The notes beneath the pieces are model-generated. The model was not told where the DNA came from. It ran no database searches and saw nothing but the letters and a program-made list of their open reading frames with translations. Both the position numbers and the translations under genes were made by a program. Below, piece after piece: positions 29,707 to 40,308 of a DNA stretch of 64,000 bases; the first letter of the stretch is position 1, and every line of letters begins with the position of its first letter. The stretch is from Astragalus membranaceus (taxonomy: Eukaryota > Streptophyta > Magnoliopsida > Fabales > Fabaceae): NCBI GenBank assembly GCA_039519185.1, contig CM076849.1, positions 108,009,806 through 108,073,805 of the forward strand. The letters run 5' to 3'.

Positions 29707-32700
29707 CCAATAGCGTCATGACCCTTAACTGTATTCGGTAACCCCGTCACAAAATCCATCGCTATGCTATCCCATTTCCACTCTGGGACTTCCAACGGCT
29801 GCATTAACCCTGCTGGCTCCTGGTGCTCGACCTTCGACTTTTGACAGGTCAAGCAGGCATACACAAACTGAGCCACATCTCTCTTCATACCATACCACCA
29901 GAACATCTTCTTCAGATCTTGATACATTTTCGTCGCTCCAGGATGGATACTCAACTTGCTACGATGACCTTCCTCTAAAATTGCCTTTCTCATCTCTTCA
30001 TCGTCTGGAACACAGATCCTACCCCGGAACCTCAACACACCACTGGAATCTAATTTGAAATCTTCATCTTCAGATTTACCGACCCCATTAATTAAATCCA
30101 CCAGCTTGACATCTGTCTTCTGAGCTTCTCTGATGCTGCCCAGGAAATCATTGTCGATCTTTAACATTCCCAGCTTGACACTGCGAGGTGTCATCTTACA
30201 AACCAAACTCAAATCCCTGAATTCTTCAATTAACTCTAATTCTTTCACCATCATGGCCGACATATGCAAGGACTTTCTGCTTAAAGCATCAGCCACGACA
30301 TTAGCCTTGCCGGGATGATAATTCAAACCAAAGTCATAATCCTTCAAGAGCTCCAACCACCGACGCTGTCTCATATTCAACTTTTTCTGATCGAACAGAT
30401 ACTTTAGACTCTTATGATCACTGAACACTTCGAACCTCGAACCATAAAGGTAGTGCCTCCAAATCTTGAGCACAAATACCACAGCAGCCAATTCCAAATC
30501 ATGCGTAGGGTAATTTTTCTCATGAATCCGCAATTGCCTCGACGCATACGCAACGACTTTCCCATCCTGCATCAACACACCACCGAGACCCATCTTCGAA
30601 GCGTCACAATACACAACGAACGGTTCCTCTGGATTAGGCAACGTCAAAACAGGCGACGTCGTCAATCTCTTTTTCAGTTCCATAAAACTTTCCTCGCACC
30701 GAGCATCCCAAACAAAAACTTTACCCTTGCAAGTCAACTGAGTCAATGGAAGGGCCAACTTGGAAAAACCCTCGATGAACCTCCTGTAGTACCCAGCCAG
30801 ACCCAAAAAGCTTCTAATCTCTGTTACGGACTTCGGAGACTCCCACTCCAACACTGCTTCTACTTTTGCCGGATCAACCGCAATACCATTACCAGAAATC
30901 ACGTGCCCAAGGAAACTCACCTCTTTCAGCCAGAACTCACACTTCGACAACTTAGCGTACAACTTTTTCTCTTTTAAAACTTCCAACACTGACTTCAGGT
31001 GCTCAGCATGCTCTTCATCTGACTTAGAATAAACTAGAATATCATCTATGAAGATCACCACAAACCGATCTAGGTAATCATGGAAAATACGGTTCATATA
31101 TTCCATAAATACACCAGGAGCATTGGTCACACCGAACGGCATCACTGAATACTCATAATGTCCATACCTTGTCCTAAACGCCGTCTTCTGAACATCTTCA
31201 TCTTTTACTTTAATCTGATGATATCCGGACCTCAAATCAATTTTGCTGAAAACACGGGCACCCACTAACTGGTCCATCAGATCGTCGATCCTCGGAAGCG
31301 GGTACTTATTCTTGATAGTTACCTTATTCAACTGACGATAGTCCACACATAACCTCATGCTCCCGTCCTTCTTTTTCACCAACAATACCGGAGCTCCCCA
31401 CGGTGACACACTCGGTCTTACAAATTTCTTCTCAAGCAATTCTTCAAGTTGCGTCTTCAACTCAGACAGTTCTGACGCCGACATTCTGTACGGTGCCATA
31501 GACACAGGCCTCGTACCGGGTACAAGATCAATTGAAAACTCAACTTCTCTTTCCGGTGGCACACCCGGAATCTCATCAGGAAAGACTTCAGGAAACTCGC
31601 GTACCACCTTCAGTTCTTCAATAACAGCCTGACTTTCAGCAGACAACGAAGCCATCAACGCAAACAATTGAACTCCTTCTTTCTTCAACTTCTTCAGCTG
31701 ACCAGCAGATACCAAAACCGAACTTTCTTCACCGAAACTAACCGACTTGCTACGACAGTTGATATGAACGTGATTATTCTCTAACCAGTCCATGCCTAGG
31801 ATTACATCCAGACCTCTCAATGGCAAACAGACAAAATTCACAATAAAGTCCCTGCCGAAGATCGACACGGGACACTGAGAACACACCTGGGACGTAATCA
31901 CCGACCCCTTCGCAGGAGTATCGACAACCATATCCCCACACATAGCAGATAAAACGAGACCCAATCTTTTACAGCAATCAACAGAAATAAAACAATGGGT
32001 AGCACCAGTATCAATAAGAGATTTCAGAGAAGTACCATTAATAAAACACGTACCTCTAATCAGACCATCATCATCATCAGGCTCCTCTCCTGCCAATGCA
32101 AATACCTTCCCAGTAGACCTTTCCTTTTTCGGCTTTGTACACTTTGTACTGATATGCCCAGACTCACCACAGTTGAAACACACCACCTCCTTGACCTTAC
32201 ACTCAGCTGCCATATGACCCTTTTTACCACAACGGTAGCAATTCCTGTCATCCGACCTGCATGTAGTACTCTTGTGGCCAGGCTTGCCACACTTATAACA
32301 GACAATGCTAGCAGGGGCATCTCCCCCACCAGAACCCTTACCTCCAGCAGCTCTCTGATAACCCTTACCCGCAGGAACCTCATACGGCTTGCTTCGACTC
32401 TGAAACTTGCCCTTTCTCTCAGAAGTAGCTTTGTAGCGAGCAGTACTGTCCTCCTCGAAAATCCTGCAACTGTCAACCAGATCTGCGAACACACGAATCT
32501 TCTGATAACCAACGGCCTGTTTAATATCAGGCCTTAACCCATTCTCAAATTTTATGCATTTCGAAAATTCAGCCGTAGCCTCACTGTAGTGTGGATAAAA
32601 TTTTGCTAGTTCCACAAATTTTGCCGCATAGGCAGTCACAGACATACCACCCTGCTTCAGCTCTAAAAACTCTATCTCCTTCTTCCCTCGGACGTCTTCA

Positions 32701-33062
32701 GGAAAATACTTCCTCAGAAATTCCCTGCTGAATACCTCCCAAGTAATCTCTTCCTGCACAGCCTCTAACCTCTGCCTAGTAGCCAACCACCAGTCGTCGG
32801 CCTCCTCGGCTAACATATGGGTACCAAAGCGGACCTTCTGCTCAACAGTACAGTTCATCACCCTGAAAATCCTCTCGATCTCCTTCAGCCAAGCCATAGC
32901 ACCATCTGGATCATATTTGCCCTTAAAGGTGGGCGGATTCTCCCTCTGGAAGGTTGTCAGACTTCGAAAACCAGCATTATCCCCAGCATTCTGCTGACCC
33001 TGCATCGCCTGAGCCATAGCTTGCAATGCAGCAGCAAGAGCAGCGTCGTCTCGTCTGGCCAT
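29703..33062 (-). CDS. gag-pol: Element B gag-pol polyprotein (copy 1)
   Basis: 1119 residues from an ATG about 110 bp inside the 5' LTR/PBS. Gag capsid (about 30-210, with WLKEIERIF and YFPEDVR motifs) is followed by three CCHC zinc knuckles at about 255-268, 275-288 and 295-308. Aspartic protease has DTGATH at 351-356, reverse transcriptase has FIDD at 671-674, and RNase H has YCDAS at about 818. The integrase HHCC zinc region (H1040, C1070, C1073) and the first catalytic Asp (MDF, about 1103) close the frame, which ends in a stop after HDAIG through a one-base loss. All other catalytic residues are present, so this is a very young Tekay/Del-like chromovirus. The translation matches the 52716-56075 frame, including the frameshift. 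Confidence 0.95.
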   Translation of the reverse strand: MARRDDAALAAALQAMAQAMQGQQNAGDNAGFRSLTTFQRENPPTFKGKYDPDGAMAWLKEIERIFRVMNCTVEQKVRFGTHMLAEEADDWWLATRQRLEAVQEEITWEVFSREFLRKYFPEDVRGKKEIEFLELKQGGMSVTAYAAKFVELAKFYPHYSEATAEFSKCIKFENGLRPDIKQAVGYQKIRVFADLVDSCRIFEEDSTARYKATSERKGKFQSRSKPYEVPAGKGYQRAAGGKGSGGGDAPASIVCYKCGKPGHKSTTCRSDDRNCYRCGKKGHMAAECKVKEVVCFNCGESGHISTKCTKPKKERSTGKVFALAGEEPDDDDGLIRGTCFINGTSLKSLIDTGATHCFISVDCCKRLGLVLSAMCGDMVVDTPAKGSVITSQVCSQCPVSIFGRDFIVNFVCLPLRGLDVILGMDWLENNHVHINCRSKSVSFGEESSVLVSAGQLKKLKKEGVQLFALMASLSAESQAVIEELKVVREFPEVFPDEIPGVPPEREVEFSIDLVPGTRPVSMAPYRMSASELSELKTQLEELLEKKFVRPSVSPWGAPVLLVKKKDGSMRLCVDYRQLNKVTIKNKYPLPRIDDLMDQLVGARVFSKIDLRSGYHQIKVKDEDVQKTAFRTRYGHYEYSVMPFGVTNAPGVFMEYMNRIFHDYLDRFVVIFIDDILVYSKSDEEHAEHLKSVLEVLKEKKLYAKLSKCEFWLKEVSFLGHVISGNGIAVDPAKVEAVLEWESPKSVTEIRSFLGLAGYYRRFIEGFSKLALPLTQLTCKGKVFVWDARCEESFMELKKRLTTSPVLTLPNPEEPFVVYCDASKMGLGGVLMQDGKVVAYASRQLRIHEKNYPTHDLELAAVVFVLKIWRHYLYGSRFEVFSDHKSLKYLFDQKKLNMRQRRWLELLKDYDFGLNYHPGKANVVADALSRKSLHMSAMMVKELELIEEFRDLSLVCKMTPRSVKLGMLKIDNDFLGSIREAQKTDVKLVDLINGVGKSEDEDFKLDSSGVLRFRGRICVPDDEEMRKAILEEGHRSKLSIHPGATKMYQDLKKMFWWYGMKRDVAQFVYACLTCQKSKVEHQEPAGLMQPLEVPEWKWDSIAMDFVTGLPNTVKGHDAIG

Positions 33063-33157
33063 TCTAGCACTGCAACAGAAAACAGAATTCAGAAACGAGT
33101 AACAAACTCAATGTTACTCAACACGACGACTCAACTACCGGCCGGACAGACCGAACT

Positions 33158-33169
33158 GCTCTGATACCA
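33158..33169 (-). other. Element B primer binding site (copy 1)
   Basis: GCTCTGATACCA on the plus strand is the reverse complement of TGGTATCAGAGC, complementary to the 3' end of initiator Met-tRNA. It lies 4 bp from the 5' LTR. The same site is at 56171-56182 in copy 2. Confidence 0.9.
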
Positions 33170-33173
33170 CTAA

Positions 33174-35790
33174 TGTAACACCCCTTTCTACCCGTTACTT
33201 CGTTTATAAAAATCAGAGTTTGAAAATCTCGTTCATAGGGAAATGTTACACATACTTCAATAAAACGTCGCTTAGCAGTTTTGAAAAACAGTTCAACTCA
33301 ATACTCATGCATTCGCGTAGCACATCACAAATAAAGAATCTCCAATCTCATTTCAACGTCACTTATAAAACTCAACATAACACAACCCAATACGCAGCGG
33401 AAAATAGTAAAACATAACCAAATAGTCCACATGGACATAATAATCAAAACTCATGAATAAATGCCGAGTTCGTTATCCCCCCTGAGTGCTACGTATCAGA
33501 GCATGACGACTCGACTCAAAAGTGAAGCTAATACCTTCACTGGGAATCACCTGCACGTTACCAACACGGGGGGTAACATTCAAACAGGAAAGGGTGAGCA
33601 TCATTTCAGTCTATATAATAGAAAATATGATAAGCACTAATCATAGGCTACGCACTAGAACAATCAGCATCCAAACACCAAATACTCACATCATAGTCAT
33701 CTCTTACGTCATTTACAATAACTCATTACATATCATGTGGATTTATGAAATGCAACCCACTCGCGGGTATATGCATGAAGGTACCTTTTCACAAAACGTC
33801 GCTTAGCCACTCAGGCCTTATCATCACTTAGCCACTCAGGCCTCAAAACATCACTGGGTTTATGCATATGGGCATGAGACACTATGACATGCACCACTCA
33901 CAATACACACATACACAATTACTCAATTCATGGTCAACTATGTGACCCGTCACTTACCAGTTTGCCGAATAAAGGCACAGCACCTGTCACTTCACAATTC
34001 ACACACAAATAACGTCACTTAGCCTTTTAGGCCTTAACATCACTTAGCCACTCAGGCCCCAAATGTCACTTACACATAAACATCATTCAACTCAAACATT
34101 AGCCACTGAGGGCAAAAGCGTCATTTGACTAACCACCAAGGGCATCCTCGTCATTTACACATCATTATCATTAACTTTGGCCACTAGGGGCAAAACAGTC
34201 ATTTAACTAGCCACCAAGGGCATCCTCGTCATTTACACATCATTATCATTAACTTTGGCCACTAGGGGCAAAACAGTCATTTTTGACACTACCGTGTTAA
34301 AACTGTTGTTTATACACCAAAAGGGATTTTTAAAGAGTTCCACGTCATTTTTCAATGTCACTGGGACGATCACCGGGGGCAGCCACTTGGGCGCCCACAA
34401 ACAGTCAGAAAATAACAACTTTTCATTTTAAAAATTGAACCCACAATTAGACAACGTAAAAAGCTTCACGGCACTTTTCGAATCGTTCAAAACGGACGTC
34501 TGAGTCAAAAGTTATGATAAAAACAATTTTGGAAAAATTAGGCAACATCCTGGGAACAGGCGCCTTAGGCGCCCAGGCAACCAGGCAACAAGTGCACAGG
34601 CGCCCAGCGCCCAGGCAACATCAACAACGCACGGAACACAGCATGGGCGCCTAGCGCCCCGTGGCAACAACGCGCGCGCACAGCGCAGCGCAACACGAAC
34701 AAGACACGGGCGCCTAGCGCCCAGGGGAACAACAACGCAGGGAACACGCACGCCACAGGCGCCCAGCGCCCAGGCGCGCACACACGCACAGCACAACACA
34801 ACATCAGGCGCCCAGCGCCCAGCACAGGCGCTTAGCGCCCAGCACACAGCAGCAACGTCCAGAATTTTACCAAAACGCTTTTTAACACTAAAAATTGTTT
34901 TCTTAACAATTCCAAATCATAAAACTCAACATTTTCCCAGCAACTAAACATACACATATTTTAATCAATTTCTCAAAAATTCAATTGGGCATTGTCTTCC
35001 CTATCCCCTTGGCGCCCTAGGCGCCTATATACCATCCATCAAATCTTGCGAACAACACAAGCAAAATCCAACACAAATTCAGTTTCATGATCAATTCCAC
35101 TTCGCATACACGCATATATATAATGGCCAATACCAACAAAGCATCAAGAAACATCAAGAACTCAAGCATCTCTCAATTCGCATACATCTATATGTAAAAG
35201 CCAACATCAACAATGCATCAAGAAACATCAAGAACTCAAACATCCCTCAATTCGCATACATCTATATATAAAAACCAACATCAACAATACATCAATAAAT
35301 CTAGTCTAACCCTAGATCTAGAACTCATCATATGAAGTATTAGATAGAGTGATAGAGCTCCCCTAACCTCGAAATTGAAGAACGGAGGCTCCGGAGATAG
35401 TCACGTACAGGACCACAGCAACAAAATCAAGCTCCTTGCTCTTCCTTGATTTGCGACTTCTTCTCCTCTTCCTCTTCTCTCCTTACGGCGCCCTTCCTTG
35501 CTCTCTCTCTCTATCTCACGCTCTTTCTTTCTTTCTTGCGTTTTCTCTTCTGATTTTGCGAATTGCCACCAACCCTAGACCCCAACTAAACCAACACTTC
35601 GCATATGACAAGAATAACGGGCTTGGGCTTCTCACTTAGGCCCAAGTCCATTTGGTTCAGCACCTCCACTTTCTAGTACTTCCTACGCATATCAGTATAA
35701 ATTCAATTAATTAAATTACATCAAATAATTTAATTTAAATCCCCAATTACTTAATTAAATAAATTAATTAAATAATTTTTGGGTGTTACA
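33174..35790 (-). mobile_element. Element B copy 1, 5' LTR (B2), chimeric right end
   Basis: 2617 bp. From 33174 to about 35483 it agrees with B4 (56187-) including its diagnostic bases (ACCAGTTTG, CAGCACAGG, CAAGCAAAA), apart from one extra G in a G run near 33570. The last ~308 bp (35483-35790) diverge from B1, B3 and B4 by many substitutions and indels. The right flank AGCCA is not the TTAAG expected for the element on the left. The right end therefore belongs to another B-family element, one inserted in LTR F. Confidence 0.85.
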
Positions 35791-36572
35791 AGCCACACGA
35801 ACATTCCCCGCTCCGGCGACATCCAATCCGCTTCCAAAGCTTTCCACTCGATCGCGAAACCTCTTTTTGACCGAAATACCAAATTCCCCGAAATCCTTCA
35901 CGAACACTATTCATCATCTTCCTCCCCTAACCTCCAAGACACTATTCACACAAAACCCTCAATTTGATTTTCAAACCCCAAATCACCCAACTAGCTTCCA
36001 ATCAACGATCCATCACCCTTGGGTTCGCGCCAACCACCATCCCAAGCTATCCTCGAGCTTCAACCATCGAAACCTCACTTTGGAGCTCTAAATCGAAAAT
36101 GGTGGATTTGAGGAGAGTGAGTTGATGATGAAGATTTTGGTACCAAAACGAAGAGGAAGTAACGCTGAGCATTTTTCGTGTTGGAAGGAAGTCGTTTCGG
36201 TGAAGTCTTCTCTCTCCCTCTTCTCTTCTCCCTCACGCCATTTTCTTCTTTTTCTCTTCTTTCGCTCATTTCTCTTCACTGTCTCTCGCTTTCTTCTTTC
36301 TTCTTTTCTTTCTTTTATTAATTCTTTCCTTTCACACTCACACACATACACGTATATACATATATTTATCTAAATCTCTTATTTCGATTCCACATTGATC
36401 TAAATCTCTTATTTCGATTCCGAAAATTCCTTGATCCGTATTATCCGGTTAACGATCCGATGACAACCAATAAATAATTTTAGCACTCAGTAAATTTACC
36501 AGTCAAGTACTAAATTAATTTAATTGGGTTAACACCCAAATAATTCCTACTAATTATTTTGCGGATGTTACA
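35791..36572 (-). mobile_element. Family-F LTR fragment (3' LTR side)
   Basis: Matches 41915-42688 of the complete F LTR almost base for base and ends GCGGATGTTACA beside a polypurine tract. Its left part is missing where LTR B2 joins; the junction AGCCACACG lies inside the F LTR, so a B-family element had inserted there. Confidence 0.85.
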
Positions 36573-37640
36573 TTCTCCCCAACTTAAAAGAATTTTGTCC
36601 TCAAAATTTCGTCAAGTCTTTCATCCGACTAACCGAGGATCGATATCCTCAGAAAGGTCTTAAATTGCTGGAACACATTCTTGAGTTAACGAAATGAGTG
36701 TAGAAAATCTTCCCAAAGTTGGCACATCAATCTCCAAGTATGATCCACTACTACCTTGATACGAACTCTCTAGTTACGAATCATCACGAGAAACTCCTCT
36801 TTCGCCTACATAGGCTCGGCACCGCGTTCGAAAACACTTCCGAAGCTTCATTCCAATTATCCTCGCTTGCTCCCCAACTTTGATTGATCTAAATCTAAGG
36901 GTTTAATACAAGACACTTGATAGACATACAGGTTGAAAATGAGATCCACAAATTGGTACTCCACGGTAGTGATAAGTACAAACATGATTTTCTCGAAGGG
37001 TGTACACACGACCTCAACAAATCTTCTAAAATCCATAACAGTTTTCGTACACACCGACAATGTGACGAAAAAGTCACTTGTGAAACTTCTTGACTCGCCC
37101 CCTTTATTTCGAGATAACACTTTTCGAAAGAAGATGAAATGAGGATTTACCAGAAACATTCATCTTAAACGTAGAAATAAATCGCGAGGACATCAAATAA
37201 ATTTGAACGTAATGCAAATTACCTCAGTTGATCCCAAAACAACTATAAAAACAGATCTCCGAGCTCCTTTTTATTATATTGCAACTTCTTCACGAGGTTT
37301 TCACCAACGACGCACCTGATCCTTTTCCGAATTAGTCAATAGCATTGAGAGCTTCCCCTCAACCTAAGTAATCCTTCTAGGATTTTCCTAAATCAGATTT
37401 CATTAGCCTCTTGATTCGTTCCCAAAATTTACTTTAGCATGCGGGTTTTCACAAAAAGATTTTTCAAAACTACCATACCGCACGCCAAACTCCACTTTGG
37501 AAATTCCAGTTCCTTGTAGTAGATCCGTCAATTAATCCTCTGGTGCTTATTCGCAATGTGAAAAACACTCAACAGTCACCTCACTTTCATATTCGTTTTC
37601 ATGTTCGACTCGTCAAATGAATCTCGTAAGACAATCTCAT
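36573..37640 (-). other. Element F polypurine tract and non-coding 3' internal region
   Basis: TTCTCCCCAACTTAA (plus strand) is the polypurine tract. The following kilobase is the reverse-complement homologue of 18961-20074 in element D and replaces integrase. I find no protein domain in it. Confidence 0.7.
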
Positions 37641-40120
37641 TGTTAACCTTCACCAAGGAGAAGTTAACAAACTAATACTTCGCCACCAAAGTGGAAACTT
37701 ATGGATGTACTCCAACTTAGATCTAAAAGACTCTAACAATTCCATTTCTTGCAGCATCAACTCTGCTATGTGGATGGATTTCCTATTTAGTGCTTCAGCT
37801 ACAACATTAGCCTTTCCCGAATGATACTTCAATTCGAAGTCATAATCCTTCAGAAATTCCACCCACCTTCTCTGCCTGTTATTCAACTCCTTCTGATCAA
37901 ACAAATACTCTAAACTTTTGTGATCACTAAAGATTTCGAAACGAGACCCTTACAGGTAATATCTCCAAATCTTCAGTGCATACACAATAGCTATTAACCC
38001 CAATTCATGAGTTGGATAATTCTCCCTATGAGCCTTCAATTGCCTGAATGCATAAGCTATCTCTTGTTGATTCTGCACAAGAACACCTCCTAAACCCTTC
38101 CAGAAACATCAGTGTAAATTTGTAATCCCAAAGACGGATCTGGAAGAATCAGAATTGGAGCAGAAGTCAAAATATTCAACTCTTGAAAACATTCTTCATA
38201 ATCGGCATCCCACGTAAACGGATGACCCTTACGAGTTAACCGGGTAAGTGGAAAACTAACTGTGAGAACCCTTGAACAAATCTCTTATAGTAACCGGCTA
38301 GACCCAAAAGCTTCTGATCTCTGCGACTGATGATGGTCACTCCCATTCAACATCGCTTCCTTCTTACTGAGATCTACAAAAAACTCCCGACTTGGGAAAT
38401 CACATGTCCCAAAGACTTTACCTCTGACACCCAAAAATCACACTCCGAAGGTTTCAAGTACAACTTCTTTTCTCGGAGTACTTTCAGAACAATGCGGAGA
38501 TGTTGGACATGCTCCTCAATGGTCTTCGAGCACATCGAGATACCATCAATGAAAACGACTACGAATTGATCTAGGTAATTAAGGAAAAACTCGGTTCAGG
38601 TAATCCATGAATACCGCTGGAGCATTAGTCAAACCGAAGGCATCACTACCCACACATAATGTCCATACCTAGTACAGAAAGCTGTCTTCGGAATATCTAA
38701 GGCTCTAACTCTTATTTGATGATATCCTGACCTCAGATCAATTTTAGAAACACTGCAGCACCTCAAATTGCTCAAGTAAATCGTCTATCCTTGGTAAGGG
38801 ATATTTATTCCTGATCGTCACTTTGTTAAGTTGTCGATAACCGATGTACAATCTCATGCTACTATATTTCCTTTTGACTAACCACACCAGAGCACTCCTT
38901 AAAGAAGCACTCGGTCGAATGAATTTCTCTAACGTCGACTCTTCAAGTTGAGACTCCATTTCCTTGAATTCTAAGGAACATTCAATAGGAAACGATAGAT
39001 ATTGATCCCGTACCAGGAACCAATTCTACAGTAAACTGTACCTCTCTCTCTGGAGGTTCAGAAGGAACTTCATCGTGAAAACATCCAGAAAGTCATTCAC
39101 AACCTGAATGTTCGCCAAATCTAAACTAGTTTCAGGGGATGCAGATAACATACTAACATGTGCTCCCGCACCTTGGAATGAAGATTGACCGTCTAAGGTG
39201 AACTAGGTAACCGCTTCAGAATTTGTCCTAAACAATTCAACTGATTCTGAAGCGAAGCTGATAGTCAATTAACACTGTCGATTGTAACCTGATTTGCAGT
39301 CATCCCATTCTTTCCCAAGACGTCGTCCATACTCTTCACAGGCAACCACAAATTATCCTTCTACGAAATTTCTGTCTCCTATAACACGTAGACAATTCCG
39401 ACACAAAGATTGGGTCTGGACACGACCCTTAGCCGCAGTTAAGATAGTTATCGGCTCGGATAGCGGAGACAGTGCTAATCCAAACCGATCTACACATGCT
39501 TGTGCTATAAAACAATGGGTTTCATCCGAATCGTATAATATACTGACAGAGTTATTGAAAGGAGATCCCATACCCCTCAGTACCCGGTCAGCAGTTGTAA
39601 CTGTCTGAGCATCCAAAGTGTTGACTCGTCCTTGCCTTGGAGCTGCTTGTGACTCCTTGGAACTTTTCCTTACGGGGCACTCTTTACCATAGTGACCCTC
39701 TACAGTTCTATAATAGCACCGATTAGATCTTCGCTTGCAATCACCGCTGTGAGGCTTTCCACAGTTAGAACATCTTCTGACCTTTGAAGAATCAAAGAAT
39801 TGCATCTGCTTTTCCTTTGATGAAATTATCTTAGGACTTTGCAGTCGGAGTTGATATTTCAACTACCTTCTTTCCTTTCCCATATTTCCATGAGATCATC
39901 CTCGGCGACATAGGATGATTGCACCAAGGCAACATAATTGGTAGCAGTATAAGAACTGAGACCATAAATCATAAAAGCTCTAAGGCCCTTCTTATACATC
40001 TGCATTCTCCATTCGCCATCCGGAGCTTACTTTACCACTTGGTAAAACTGAAACAACTTTCCAAACTTAGCGGCGTATTCTTCCACCGTCATGTCACCTT
40101 TCCTGAGGATGCACCGGTTG
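37641..40120 (-). pseudogene. Element F gag-pol remnant lacking integrase and capsid
   Basis: Read on the minus strand, the order is: a capsid scrap (40075-40020), a nucleocapsid with altered zinc knuckles (39780-39660), protease with DSDETHCFI (39545-39520), RT pieces (LYIGYRQLNKVTIRNKYPLP at 38880-38790) and the catalytic motif FIDG (about 38545). RNase H and the tether follow (37960-37760). Many stops and frameshifts break it. The capsid loss, the FIDG change and the missing integrase are shared with element D at a different site and orientation, so the defects predate amplification. Confidence 0.75.
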
Positions 40121-40308
40121 AGATTCCGGTTTTGGTCGAGGACTGCGTCTTGATCATCCTGCTATAATTCCGCTTATGATGCACTATGTATTAAGTTGAT
40201 CAGGCTCAATGTCTCTTAGCATCACAAGTGTAATTACAACCAGGACTAACGAGGAATCGACTCAACCCTAAACTAAGTCCGACTAGGTCGAACTGCTCTG
40301 ATACCAAC
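40121..40308 (-). other. Element F leader and primer binding site
   Basis: A short untranslated leader. GCTCTGATACCA at 40295-40306 is a perfect Met-tRNA primer binding site on the minus strand, two bases from the LTR. Confidence 0.8.

Noticed and set aside
30414..30977. 187-codon plus-strand frame antisense to B pol
   Set aside because: It lies wholly opposite the RT/RNase H coding strand and shows no domain; a shadow of the true frame.
32060..32512. 150-codon frame in B gag
   Set aside because: Alternate frame over the zinc-knuckle region of gag; composition biased and no domain.
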